Source: Sphingomonas sp. Root710
GTDB taxonomy: Bacteria > Pseudomonadota > Alphaproteobacteria > Sphingomonadales > Sphingomonadaceae
Direction: 5' to 3'
Length of the DNA stretch: 64,000 bases
NCBI RefSeq assembly: GCF_001429065.1
Contig: NZ_LMIB01000001.1
Span: 1,311,933-1,375,932 of the forward strand
This document shows positions 1 to 9,897 of this stretch, in pieces. A model generated the notes under the pieces. It was not told the DNA's origin, did no database searches, and saw only the letters and a list, made by a program, of their open reading frames with translations. Position numbers and translations under genes: made by a program. The stretch's first letter is position 1, and each line of letters starts with the position of its first letter.

Positions 1-437
1 GCGCGGGGCACGATGTCGCCCACCGACGCCTGCCAGGCGGGCCCGCTCATCGCGGTGCCGCAACCGATAAGGAAGGTGAAGCCGAGCAGCAGCCATGGCG
101 ACAACCAGCCTTGCCACGCGAACAAGGCGAGAGCCGCCGACACTGCCAGCATGAAGAACTGCGCGGCCAGCATCACCTTCCGGCGATCGATATTGTCCGC
201 CACCGCGCCAGCCAGCAGCGCGAGCGACATGAAAGGCAAGGCGGTCGACGCCTGCACCAGCGCCACCATCTGCGGCGACGACACCAGCGAGGTCATCATC
301 CACGCGGCACCGACGGACTGGATCAACCCGCCGAAGTTGGACAGGATCGATGCCATCCACACCGCCCGGAACACCGGAATACGCAAGGGCGAGCCGGCCG
401 GATCGGGGTGTTGCGTCTCTTTCACGTCGGACGTCAT
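1..437 (-). CDS. MFS transporter, 3' part cut off by window edge
   Basis: N-terminal 145 residues of a major facilitator transporter running off the left edge. The reverse strand reads MTSDVKETQHPDPAGSPLR and then about four membrane segments, with the loop ADNIDRRKVML in the place of the family's conserved loop between helices 2 and 3. The shape (long first helix containing FRAVWMASILSNFGG, then IQSVGAAWMMTSL) resembles the EntS/MFS_3 branch of drug and siderophore exporters. The substrate cannot be told from this fragment. The start ATG is the first in frame; upstream lies a 67-base gap to the protease gene on the same strand. Confidence 0.8.
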   Translation of the reverse strand, partial: MTSDVKETQHPDPAGSPLRIPVFRAVWMASILSNFGGLIQSVGAAWMMTSLVSSPQMVALVQASTALPFMSLALLAGAVADNIDRRKVMLAAQFFMLAVSAALALFAWQGWLSPWLLLGFTFLIGCGTAMSGPAWQASVGDIVPR

Positions 438-504
438 GCACCCGCAATGCAGGAACGGCCGCTTTGTGCCAATACTTTACGCGATCCGGTACGGAAAAGC
501 GCGA

Positions 505-1794
505 TCACTTCGGGGGCTGAAGCTGCAAACCCAGAAATGATTGCGCTTCGGCGATCGGTATGAAGAAGTTCACCATCGGCGTATCGACCCGTCCAGACAC
601 GGTCATGCCCACCACCTGCCCTTTGCTGTCGATGATGGGGCCGCCGCTGTTGCCGAACGTCACGCCGACATCGCCCTGGAAATAATTCAGACCGTCGATC
701 ACCCGCGTCGCCGAGACGATACCCTTGGTGACAGTATTCTGGAGATTCTTGTCCAGCGGCGCGCCGATCGCATAGATATCTTCGCCGATCTTCACCGGCT
801 GTTGGCGCAGGCGCAGCGGCTCACGTCCCTTGGCATCGGTCTTGATCAGCGCAACGTCGCGGGCCTTGTCGCCACGGATCACCTCGCCAAGCGATTCCGT
901 ACCGTCGGCCCACCGCACCTTCACATATTGCCCGCCACCCGCGACATGATAGTTGGTCAGCACATAACCGTCGGGGCTGATCAGGAATCCGCTGCCATGC
1001 CCGCCGGCAAAGATCAGAACCGCGGATCCGACGGCGTCGGCTACCGAGGCCGGCGCGATCACCGATGTCCTGATCGACAACGGCGTCAGGCCCTGCGGGG
1101 CGGCACGTGCCACGTTGCGATCGGTCATCGGCCCCGTCAGCGCGGCTCTTAGCCGCTGATTATCAGCCAGCTTCCGTACCGCGACGGCAAAGGCGTCCAG
1201 CACCGCGCTGAACTCGCCCCGTCGCCTGCCGTCAGCGGCCTCCGCATTGCCGCTCGTCTTGACCGTCCCGATGACCTTGCGCTCGATCTCCGAATAAACC
1301 TGCCATTCGACGTCGATCGTCGCCTTGCTCTTTACCGAGCCGAACGCCCCTATGCCCGATGTCGGATAGCAGACGTCCATTCGCATCTGGCTGACCGTGC
1401 CGCCAATCAGATATTCGGGCCTGCTGTCGCTCTCGTCCTCGAACAGGTTCGACGGATTGCCGGCGATCGCAAAACCCGCCTGAGCCATTTCCTCGCGAAA
1501 TACGTCATCGAATTCTTCGATATCGAAGTCCCATTTGCCCCCGCGCGACCAGACGATGTCCTTCGGAAACATGCATAAAAGGCCGGTCCGGTATTGGCCG
1601 AATGTCTCACCCCGCTTCATCTTGACCACCAGCCTGGCGAGCTTGAGCGGACGCATCTTCGTCGCCGGATCGGGCTGCAGCCCCTGCGCTCCGACAACCA
1701 TCGCGCCGCCCGGCGCGGGCGTCCATTGCGCGAGCGCCGGTGCCGCCGCCACTGCCAAGGCAGCCGCAACGAAGCAGCGTAGATATCGGCTCAT
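505..1794 (-). CDS. secreted trypsin-like serine protease
   Basis: Protein of 429 residues with a Sec signal peptide (hydrophobic residues 8-22, likely cut after ALA). Residues 30-230 are an N-terminal region I do not recognise. Residues 255-420 form a trypsin-like domain of the Do/HtrA type with all three catalytic residues visible: His283 in TNYHV, Asp313 in RDVALIK, Ser383 in GNSGGP. No PDZ domain follows, unlike DegP. It should act in the periplasm or outside the cell, perhaps in envelope quality control (inference). The C-terminus ends just after the protease fold (LGLQLQPPK). It appears to be a single-gene unit with a roughly 200-base upstream gap. Confidence 0.85.
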   Translation of the reverse strand: MSRYLRCFVAAALAVAAAPALAQWTPAPGGAMVVGAQGLQPDPATKMRPLKLARLVVKMKRGETFGQYRTGLLCMFPKDIVWSRGGKWDFDIEEFDDVFREEMAQAGFAIAGNPSNLFEDESDSRPEYLIGGTVSQMRMDVCYPTSGIGAFGSVKSKATIDVEWQVYSEIERKVIGTVKTSGNAEAADGRRRGEFSAVLDAFAVAVRKLADNQRLRAALTGPMTDRNVARAAPQGLTPLSIRTSVIAPASVADAVGSAVLIFAGGHGSGFLISPDGYVLTNYHVAGGGQYVKVRWADGTESLGEVIRGDKARDVALIKTDAKGREPLRLRQQPVKIGEDIYAIGAPLDKNLQNTVTKGIVSATRVIDGLNYFQGDVGVTFGNSGGPIIDSKGQVVGMTVSGRVDTPMVNFFIPIAEAQSFLGLQLQPPK

Positions 1795-1993
1795 ATGGTC
1801 CCCCTAATTTGGCGCACACCCTGATCATAACGAGAACAAACGTCAAGGCTTGCCGAGATTGATCCGCTTCGGAGCATCGCGCCCCAACATTACGCAATTC
1901 TACCTATCAGGGATAATCCGGCTTTTATCGCCGGATGTGCTGCATATGTTGTCGGATATCGGCTGATTTACGGGGGTAATCAGTCAAAAGGAA
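1795..1993. other. intergenic gap between protease and PilZ gene
   Basis: Divergent spacer that must carry the promoters of the protease (minus) and the PilZ gene (plus). It is AT-richer than its surroundings. I see no convincing sigma-70 hexamer pair, EcfG or SigF motif, hairpin or repeat. Confidence 0.5.
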
Positions 1994-2431
1994 ATGCCAG
2001 ACGGACCCTCGATGAACGACGTTTTTCATAATTCTGCCGACCGTCGCCAGAGCCATCGCCTGGCGATCCACCATCATAGCCGGCTCCGCCTGACGCTCGA
2101 CGGCGCGGATCCGCACGACGCGACGATCGGCGGCGTCACCTTGACCGACATATCGCAGGAAGGACTGATGGCCGCAGATGCCGGCCAGCTCATTCCTGGC
2201 GCGATAATTTTGGTAGAGGTACCCCTTGTCGGATGGCGCGAGGCTGAAGTGATCTGGATCGCGGGCAATCGCGCCGGTTGCCGGTTCACGGCGCCCCTCG
2301 ACATCGACGAACTTCGCCTCGCAGCGGCTAGCAGTGACCGGCTGGCCAGGGAGTTTCCCGCCTTCGCGACGCAGATCGCCGGGATATCGGTATCCACTGC
2401 CTCCGGCGATTGCGGCTCCGAACAACGATAA
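1994..2431 (+). CDS. PilZ domain protein
   Basis: A 145-residue protein, essentially a single PilZ domain. The c-di-GMP signature is present: an RRxxxR run near residues 17-22 (DRRQSHRL) and DISxxG near residue 50 (TDISQEGL). A later stretch, VIWIAGNRAGCRF, fits the last beta strands. PilZ proteins bind cyclic di-GMP and relay it to motility, polysaccharide or secretion machinery; the partner is unknown here. A second ATG at 2012 is an alternative start. The next gene, 124 bases downstream on the same strand, is also PilZ, so the two may be paired. Confidence 0.8.
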   Translation: MPDGPSMNDVFHNSADRRQSHRLAIHHHSRLRLTLDGADPHDATIGGVTLTDISQEGLMAADAGQLIPGAIILVEVPLVGWREAEVIWIAGNRAGCRFTAPLDIDELRLAAASSDRLAREFPAFATQIAGISVSTASGDCGSEQR

Positions 2432-2554
2432 CCAGTGAATCAAGCTTAGCGCCGCGTTCACCACTTCCCATAACCGGATGATATTGGCTCGGCCGTTACC
2501 CCGGCATCATCCGCCACCGGACCGTACCGGCGGCGGTTGTAAAGGTAGCGTACC

Positions 2555-2908
2555 ATGTCAATTGCTTCCGCCCTGGGTTTCCGGGGCAGGCCAGATGCCC
2601 GCCAGGGATCGCGTACCCGCGTCCTGCTTCAGGCTTCGCTCCTCGCGAGCGGACGACCGATGCGCATCCACCTACTCGACCTGTCGAGCAGCGGCGCGCT
2701 CGGCCATGCCGATATGCCGCCCCAGTCAGGCGAGATCGTCTGGGTGGTGTGCAAGGGCTCCGAGATCCTGGCCCGCACCGCTTGGGTGCGCGGCAGTCGT
2801 TTCGGCCTGGCGTTCGACAAGGCCCTGCCATCCGCACGATTGAAACCGTTGCTTTCGGAGGGACGCCGCGCCCTGGAGTCCGGTACGGAGATACCCGGCT
2901 TCGCCTGA
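2555..2908 (+). CDS. PilZ domain protein
   Basis: Short (117 residues) single PilZ domain with RQGSRTR around residue 17 and DLSSSG around residue 42, the two c-di-GMP contact motifs. A GSRFGLAF strand follows near residue 82. It starts at ATG after an AAGGTAGCG stretch that could serve as ribosome binding site. It is unlike the preceding PilZ gene outside the motifs, so it is not a recent duplicate. It converges on the oxygenase gene, with only 10 bases between stops. Confidence 0.8.
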   Translation: MSIASALGFRGRPDARQGSRTRVLLQASLLASGRPMRIHLLDLSSSGALGHADMPPQSGEIVWVVCKGSEILARTAWVRGSRFGLAFDKALPSARLKPLLSEGRRALESGTEIPGFA

Positions 2909-2918
2909 TCGTCGCGGT

Positions 2919-3617
2919 TCACGCCGCATCGTGGAAGATGATACCCAGCGTGTAGCGGCGGCCCGACCGGACCGTGCTAACGCCGTGCCGCATCGTCACG
3001 CGATAATCGCCACGCGTTCCGCGCTGGGGGCGATGCGTCACGGCGAAGATCACGGCGTCGCCCTTTGATAGCGGCGCCACCTCGGCGCGGGACTGCATAC
3101 GGGGCCGCTGCTCGGTCATCACGAACTCGCCACCCCTGAAATCCTCGCCCGGCGCCGACAACAGAATCGCCGCCTGGAGCGGAAACACATGCTCGCCGTA
3201 GAGATCCTGGTGCAGGCAATTATAATCCCCTGCGCCGTAGCGCAGCAGCAGTGGCGTCGGCCGCGCTTGTCCCGCACTATGGCACCGTTCCAGGAAATCC
3301 CGATGCGCCGGCGGAAAGCGCGTCTTCATGCCCATCCGTGCGTGCCAGCGATTGGCGGTGTCGACGAGCCGCGGATAGAGCGTTGCCCTCAGCGTGCCGA
3401 CGAGCGGTGGTAACGGATAGGAGAAATAGCGATATTCCCCCCGCCCATAACCGTGCCGCTCCATCACGACATGGCTGCGAAAGCCGCTCTCCCGATCGTA
3501 GAGTGCCGCTAGTGCATCGCATTGCGCCCCGCCAATCAGTCCCGGCAGGATAGTCCAGCCCCGCGCGTCCAGATCGCCTGCGGCGGCGTGCCAGTCATGG
3601 CTCTCGATGATTGTCAT
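2919..3617 (-). CDS. 2OG-Fe(II) oxygenase, COG3826 / Oxygenase-NA family
   Basis: A 232-residue non-heme iron oxygenase. The iron-binding HxD lies in CLHQDLYGEHVFPLQ, and the distal RYTLGIIFHDA with an upstream RxTMRHGV fits the C-terminal core. The block RYGAGDYNCLHQDLYGE is typical of the family annotated in Pfam as oxygenase acting on damaged DNA (PF09859), a function I regard as weakly established. I chose the ATG at 3617, because a longer reading frame to 3737 would run into the end of the permease gene. It lies 49 bases downstream of the permease on the same strand and could be last in that transcript. Confidence 0.82.
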   Translation of the reverse strand: MTIIESHDWHAAAGDLDARGWTILPGLIGGAQCDALAALYDRESGFRSHVVMERHGYGRGEYRYFSYPLPPLVGTLRATLYPRLVDTANRWHARMGMKTRFPPAHRDFLERCHSAGQARPTPLLLRYGAGDYNCLHQDLYGEHVFPLQAAILLSAPGEDFRGGEFVMTEQRPRMQSRAEVAPLSKGDAVIFAVTHRPQRGTRGDYRVTMRHGVSTVRSGRRYTLGIIFHDAA

Positions 3618-3666
3618 GCCATCGCCTTGCCGGATCTCCAGCGAGTGTGCGTCCCGTTCCTTGCGG

Positions 3667-5061
3667 TCAATTTCGCAATATGCTGCGCCGATGTGCATAG
3701 CCGAGGTAGATGGCGATGCCGATCGTGTTCCAGACAAGGCACCAGAGCAGGGTCTTCGCTGGCAGGCTGACGAACAGATAGGCGCAGCCCAGCGTCGCGC
3801 CGAGGCCGACGAACAGCCACAGCGGCGTCCGGAACGGACGCTTCAGTTCGGGGCTTCGCCGCCGCAACACGATCAGGCAGGCTCCCACCGCCATGAACGC
3901 GATCAGCGTGCCGGCATTGGCCAGCGCCGCGATCTCGCCGATCGGCAGTAGCCCCGCCAGGATCGCGACCAGTACCGCCGTCGCGGTCGTGATCCGCGCG
4001 GGCGTGCCGCGCCGCGAGATCAGCGCCAGCGACCGGGGGAGAAAACCGTCACGCGCCATCGCCAGAAAGATGCGGCTCTGGCCATAAAGAAAGGCCAGCA
4101 ACACCGTCGGCAGCGCGATCACCGCCGCCGTCGCAATGATATGCGCGACCCCGGGGCGCCCCAGGTCGCGCAAGATCAGCGCCAGTGGCTCGGGGCTGTC
4201 CGCAAAACCGGTGAACGGCACCGCGCCGACCGCCGCCGCGGCGACGAGAACATAGATGATCGTGCAGGCCACCATCGATCCGACGATGCCGATCGCCAGG
4301 TCGCGCTCGGGCCGCTTGGTCTCCTCGGCCGCGGTCGAAATCGCGTCGAATCCGTAGAAGGCGAAGAAGATGATCGCCGCGGCCGCCATCACGCCGCGCT
4401 GCACGCCGTCGGGTCCCGCGATGGATGCAAAACCATAGGGCATGAATGGGTGGAGATGGCGCGCATCGAAATAGGGCAAGGTGACCGCGACGAACAGCGA
4501 CAGCGTCGCGATCTTGATCACGACGAGCACAGTGTTGACCCGCGCGCTCTCCCGCGTCCCCAGCAGCAACAGCCCGGCGACCACCGCGATGATGAAGATC
4601 GCCGGCAGGTTGATCAGCCCGCCAAGCTCGGGTCCCTGCGTCAGCGCAGCGGGAAACCCTATCCCGGTCAGCAGCGGCGTCGCATAACCCGACCAGCCGA
4701 CCGCGACGGTAGACACCACAAGCGAATATTCGAGGATCAGGCTCCACCCTACCACCCACGCGAATATCTCGCCGAGCGCCGCATAGCTGTAGGTATAGGC
4801 GCTACCCGCCGTCGGCATCATCGCAGCGAGTTCGGCGTAGCACAGAGCGGCGCAAGCGCAGATCGCACCGGCAATCGCAAAAGACAGCAGAACCGATGGT
4901 CCGGCCCGATCCGCCCCGACGCCGATCAGTGTCAATATGCCGGTGCCCACGATCGCGCCAACACCCAGCGCGACAAGATGCGGCCAGGACAGGGTCGGGT
5001 TCAGTCCGCCTGCGCGCTGCTCAACTCCGGCGATCGGTTTTCGCCTCAGGAAACCCGCCAT
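3667..5061 (-). CDS. APC-family amino acid permease (cationic amino acid transporter type)
   Basis: A 464-residue membrane protein with about 12-14 hydrophobic helices. The first helix carries GVGAIVGTGIL, the substrate-binding GxG signature of APC transporters, and the CYAELAAMMPTAGSAYTYSY motif is typical of the CAT/YfnA branch. It should import amino acids by proton symport. It follows the prolyl aminopeptidase gene by 14 bases on the same strand, with the Lrp regulator upstream of that, so a peptide and amino-acid uptake operon is likely. The exact substrate cannot be read from sequence. Confidence 0.88.
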   Translation of the reverse strand: MAGFLRRKPIAGVEQRAGGLNPTLSWPHLVALGVGAIVGTGILTLIGVGADRAGPSVLLSFAIAGAICACAALCYAELAAMMPTAGSAYTYSYAALGEIFAWVVGWSLILEYSLVVSTVAVGWSGYATPLLTGIGFPAALTQGPELGGLINLPAIFIIAVVAGLLLLGTRESARVNTVLVVIKIATLSLFVAVTLPYFDARHLHPFMPYGFASIAGPDGVQRGVMAAAAIIFFAFYGFDAISTAAEETKRPERDLAIGIVGSMVACTIIYVLVAAAAVGAVPFTGFADSPEPLALILRDLGRPGVAHIIATAAVIALPTVLLAFLYGQSRIFLAMARDGFLPRSLALISRRGTPARITTATAVLVAILAGLLPIGEIAALANAGTLIAFMAVGACLIVLRRRSPELKRPFRTPLWLFVGLGATLGCAYLFVSLPAKTLLWCLVWNTIGIAIYLGYAHRRSILRN

Positions 5062-5075
5062 CCGTTCTTCCTCTC

Positions 5076-6487
<1,412 letters not shown>

Positions 6488-6665
6488 GGTTTCAGGCTAT
6501 ACCCCATCGGCCCTCGTGAAAAGAGCCTCATAGCACGATAGCTTCGCAATCAGTCGATCCAAATTACCATCGTTCTATAAAGGCTCGCTTCATGGTGCGT
6601 TTTGCGAACAATGTCTCAGGCCTCCGATGCTATCCTCCTGGCAACGAAAGACTGGAGAGAGCGAG

Positions 6666-7412
6666 ATGGACCGCGCGAAGATATACGCCGAGATGCAGGC
6701 TCCGGAGGCGCTCGACTATGAGCTCTACCTCCGCACCGGTTCGCTGCTCGCCTGCCAGAAGGATTTTGCCGATCTCGTCAATCGCGACGAGCTTCAGTTC
6801 CAGATCGTCCATCAGGTCGAGGAACTGTGGATGAAGCTGATGGCCTACACGCTGATCGAGGCTGACGATCATATTCAGGCGGGCGAGACCCATCGCGTCG
6901 TGACCCTGCTGGGCCGATGTCACCAGCTGCTCCGCCTGATGACCGCACAGCTGGATGTGCTGGAGACCATGTCGCCCAAGGACTATCAGCAAATCCGCCT
7001 CCAGCTCGGTAACGGCAGCGGCCAGGAATCGCCCGGCTTCCGTCTCCTGCTCAAGATCGTGCCCGAGCTGTGGCGCAGCTTCGACGCCCGCTATGTCACG
7101 GGTGCGGGCCGCACGATCCGCTCGATCTATGATCAGGATTATGCCCATGACGCCGCCTATGCGGTGGCGGAATCGCTGATCGAGTTCGACGAACTGTTCG
7201 GCAAATTCCGCTGGAACCACATCTTCCTGATCCAGCGTTCGATCGGCATGGGATCGGCCTCGCTCAAGGGCCGCTCGGTCGATCTGCTCCAGGCTGGCGC
7301 AAAGCACCGCTTCTTCCCCGAACTCTGGGAGGTTCGCGTCGCCATGACCGACGACTGGGGCGCGCACTACGGCAAGGTGCGCGACAGCATCTCGCACGAT
7401 CAGGCGGCATGA
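6666..7412 (+). CDS. kynA: tryptophan 2,3-dioxygenase
   Basis: A 248-residue heme dioxygenase converting tryptophan to N-formylkynurenine. Visible family blocks: LDYELYLRTGSLLACQ, the distal-His segment LQFQIVHQVEELWMKL, LLGRCHQLLRLM, and the proximal-His segment FRWNHIFLIQRSIG. The glycine-rich end usually reading GTGGSSG is replaced here by MGSASLKGRS, so it belongs to a divergent branch. The ATG at 6666 follows GGAGAGAGCGAG, a better placed ribosome site than that of an upstream in-frame codon at 6627. The stop overlaps kynU by 4 bases. Confidence 0.9.
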   Translation: MDRAKIYAEMQAPEALDYELYLRTGSLLACQKDFADLVNRDELQFQIVHQVEELWMKLMAYTLIEADDHIQAGETHRVVTLLGRCHQLLRLMTAQLDVLETMSPKDYQQIRLQLGNGSGQESPGFRLLLKIVPELWRSFDARYVTGAGRTIRSIYDQDYAHDAAYAVAESLIEFDELFGKFRWNHIFLIQRSIGMGSASLKGRSVDLLQAGAKHRFFPELWEVRVAMTDDWGAHYGKVRDSISHDQAA

Positions 7413-8518
7413 CGAGCGCGCGGGATCTGTTCGAAGTCCCCGGGTCCGGCCCTTATCTGCTCGCTCATTCGGTGGGATGTCTGCCGGTCGCGGCGCGGCG
7501 CGCGATCGACGACTCCCTGTTCGCGCCCTGGAGCACCGAAGGATCGGATGGCTGGCCGTTATGGCTCGGCGCGGTCGACCGTTTCCGCTCCGCGCTCGCC
7601 ACGTTGCTCGACACCCGCGCCGATCTGATATGCCCGCAGCCAGGCGTATCCGCCGCGCTGTTCAGCCTCCTCTCGGGTTTGCCGCGCATCGCCGGCAAGG
7701 ACGTGCTCCTCGTATCGAGGCACGCCTTCCCGTCGATCGGCTTCGCGATACGGCAGTTCGAACGCTTCGGTTACCGGCTGAAGCTGCTCGATGGCGACCC
7801 CGCTGCGCAATCGACCTGGCATGACGCCATCGACGATCGGGTAGCGGCCGTCATCGCGATGCATGTCCATTCGAACAGCGGCCGCGTGTCGCCGATCGCC
7901 GACATCGCCGCGCGGGCCCGCAAAGCCGGCGCCATATCCATCGTCGACGTCGCGCAATCCGCGGGCATAATCCCGATCGATACGCAGAGTTGGGGCGTGG
8001 ATGCCCTGATCGGCTCTTGTGTCAAATGGCTCTGCGGCGGGCCCGGAGCAGGTTTCCTCTGGGCCACGCCAAACCTGATCGATCGCGCGACGCCGGCAAA
8101 TGTCGGCTGGTTCTCGCATGCTGAACCGTTCGCTTTCGATATCGATGATTTCCGCTACGCGCCCGATGCGCGCCGCTTCTGGGGTGGCACCCCGTCGATC
8201 GCACCTTATGTGATCGCGACCGCGGGGGTTGAGATGATCCGGGAGATCGGCGTTCCCTCCATCCTCGCGCATAATCGCAGACTGATAGGCTTGTTTTCCG
8301 AGGCGGCGGGCGTGACGATCGACGTTGCCCATCGTGGCGGCACGCTCTGTCTGACAACGGACGACCCGGAAGGTTTATCCTATGCTTTCGCATCGGCGGA
8401 TGTGCGCTTCGACCGGCGCGATCATATAATCAGGTTGTCGTTCCACATCTGGAATGACGACGCGCAAGCTGCTCAGGCAGGTATGATCGCGCGGCACTTC
8501 GCGGTGCGGCTGGCCTGA
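7409..8518 (+). CDS. kynU: kynureninase-like class V aminotransferase fold enzyme
   Basis: A 369-residue PLP enzyme of the class V aminotransferase family. SIVDVAQSAGIIPIDTQSWG followed by DALIGSCVKWLCGGPGAGFLW matches the kynureninase layout (Asp contacting the pyridine ring, Lys forming the Schiff base, then the GGPG loop). Expected reaction: hydrolysis of kynurenine to anthranilate and alanine. It is about 40 residues shorter than typical bacterial KynU. It overlaps kynA by ATGA, so the two are translated together. The context makes kynureninase the best call; a selenocysteine lyase-like enzyme is the alternative. Confidence 0.8.
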   Translation: MTSARDLFEVPGSGPYLLAHSVGCLPVAARRAIDDSLFAPWSTEGSDGWPLWLGAVDRFRSALATLLDTRADLICPQPGVSAALFSLLSGLPRIAGKDVLLVSRHAFPSIGFAIRQFERFGYRLKLLDGDPAAQSTWHDAIDDRVAAVIAMHVHSNSGRVSPIADIAARARKAGAISIVDVAQSAGIIPIDTQSWGVDALIGSCVKWLCGGPGAGFLWATPNLIDRATPANVGWFSHAEPFAFDIDDFRYAPDARRFWGGTPSIAPYVIATAGVEMIREIGVPSILAHNRRLIGLFSEAAGVTIDVAHRGGTLCLTTDDPEGLSYAFASADVRFDRRDHIIRLSFHIWNDDAQAAQAGMIARHFAVRLA

Positions 8519-8555
8519 CGCCGCCTTCCGCGCGGGTTGCGCGGGGCCGGATAAT

Positions 8556-9848
8556 TTGCTTCTGCCGGACCATGACCGGCCTTCGCCCGCCCAGCGCCTG
8601 ATCGTGACGACCGGCGGCTTCCCCATCGTCAAGGGCACTGCGGCCTTCCGTCGCCTGTCATGGGCGATGCTCGCCGCGGGCTTCTCGACCTTCGCCGTGC
8701 TGTACGGGGTCCAGCCGCTGCTACCGCTGTTCGCCGCAGAATTCGCGCTCACGCCGGCAGAGGCGAGCCTCGCCATATCGATCGCCACCGGCCCGCTGGC
8801 AGTTGCAATCCTGATCGCAGGACCGATGTCCGACCTCGTCGGACGACGTCCGCTGATGATCGTCTCCTTGTTCGCAGCGGCAGCGCTCACGCTCGCCACC
8901 GCCCTGCTGCCGGGCTGGACGATGCTGTTGGGGCTCCGCTTTCTGACCGGAGTAGCGCTGGCCGGAATACCATCGGTCGCCGTCGTTTACCTGGCCGAAG
9001 AAGTCGACCGCTCCTCGCTCGGATCATCGGTCGGCCTGTATATCGCCGGCGCGGCGATCGGTGGCATGTCGGGACGCCTGGTCGTCAGCATATTGGCCGA
9101 TTATGCCGGCTGGCGCGCCAGCCTGGCCGCGCTCGGCTTTGCCGCCTCGCTGTCCGCCCTTGCCTTCTGGCGGCTATCCCCTCGGCCACGCGGATTTGCG
9201 CCGCGCCGCCGCGGCGTCGGAAGCATTCTCAAGACGACCGGCACGCTTCTCGAGGATCCAGGCCTGCGGCTGTTGTTCATCGTCGGTGCGCTCGTCATGG
9301 GTATCTTCGTGACGATATATAATTTCACCGCGTTCCGGCTGATCGCGCCGCCTTATCGGCTCGGCCATTCCGCCGTCGGCGCCATTTTCCTTCTATACAT
9401 ACTCGGTTCGGCAAGCTCTGCGCTGTTCGGGTCTCTAAGCGGCCGGTTGAGCCGCCGGCACACCTTCTGGATGCCCGCGCTGCTGGCCCTGATCGGCGTG
9501 GTGCTGACGGCCGCTTCGCCGCTCCCGGCAATCGTCGCGGGGATAGGCATCACCACCATCGGCGTCTTCGGCATTCATGCGATCGCATCCGCTTGGGTCA
9601 GTCACCGCGCCGGCGCGGAACGGGGCACCGCCTCGGCCGTCTATTTGTTTGGCTATTATATGGGTGGCAGTGTGATGGGGCCGATCGGCGGCGTGGCATG
9701 GGCGCGCATGGGCTGGCCCGGAGTGGTTTTCTTCACGGGCATGCTTGCCGCGCTTGTCGTGGTCGTCGCCTTGCTGCTGATCCGTGTCCAGCCGCTTCCC
9801 GAGAACCTCCACCGCCCGGAGGAGGACCAGGAGCTTCCGCCGGGCTGA
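8556..9848 (+). CDS. MFS transporter, YnfM-like
   Basis: Up to 430 residues with 12 predicted helices; the MFS signature appears as AGPMSDLVGRRPLMIV. Best fit is the YnfM/arabinose-efflux-like branch (inner membrane exporters). The frame opens with TTG at 8556 and has a GTG at 8604; the first helix starts at LSWAMLAAGF, so either is acceptable and the true start is uncertain. It follows kynU by 37 bases on the same strand and could export a kynurenine-pathway product such as anthranilate, which is inference from position only. Confidence 0.82.
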   Translation: MLLPDHDRPSPAQRLIVTTGGFPIVKGTAAFRRLSWAMLAAGFSTFAVLYGVQPLLPLFAAEFALTPAEASLAISIATGPLAVAILIAGPMSDLVGRRPLMIVSLFAAAALTLATALLPGWTMLLGLRFLTGVALAGIPSVAVVYLAEEVDRSSLGSSVGLYIAGAAIGGMSGRLVVSILADYAGWRASLAALGFAASLSALAFWRLSPRPRGFAPRRRGVGSILKTTGTLLEDPGLRLLFIVGALVMGIFVTIYNFTAFRLIAPPYRLGHSAVGAIFLLYILGSASSALFGSLSGRLSRRHTFWMPALLALIGVVLTAASPLPAIVAGIGITTIGVFGIHAIASAWVSHRAGAERGTASAVYLFGYYMGGSVMGPIGGVAWARMGWPGVVFFTGMLAALVVVVALLLIRVQPLPENLHRPEEDQELPPG

Positions 9849-9897
9849 CGCCAAACGCCATGACTTCGTTCCGCGGCTATAGTAGGAATGAACCGAG

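Noticed and set aside
9860-9890. possible EcfG site AACG...GTTCC
   Set aside because: Spacing is 10 bases, outside the 16-17 required.
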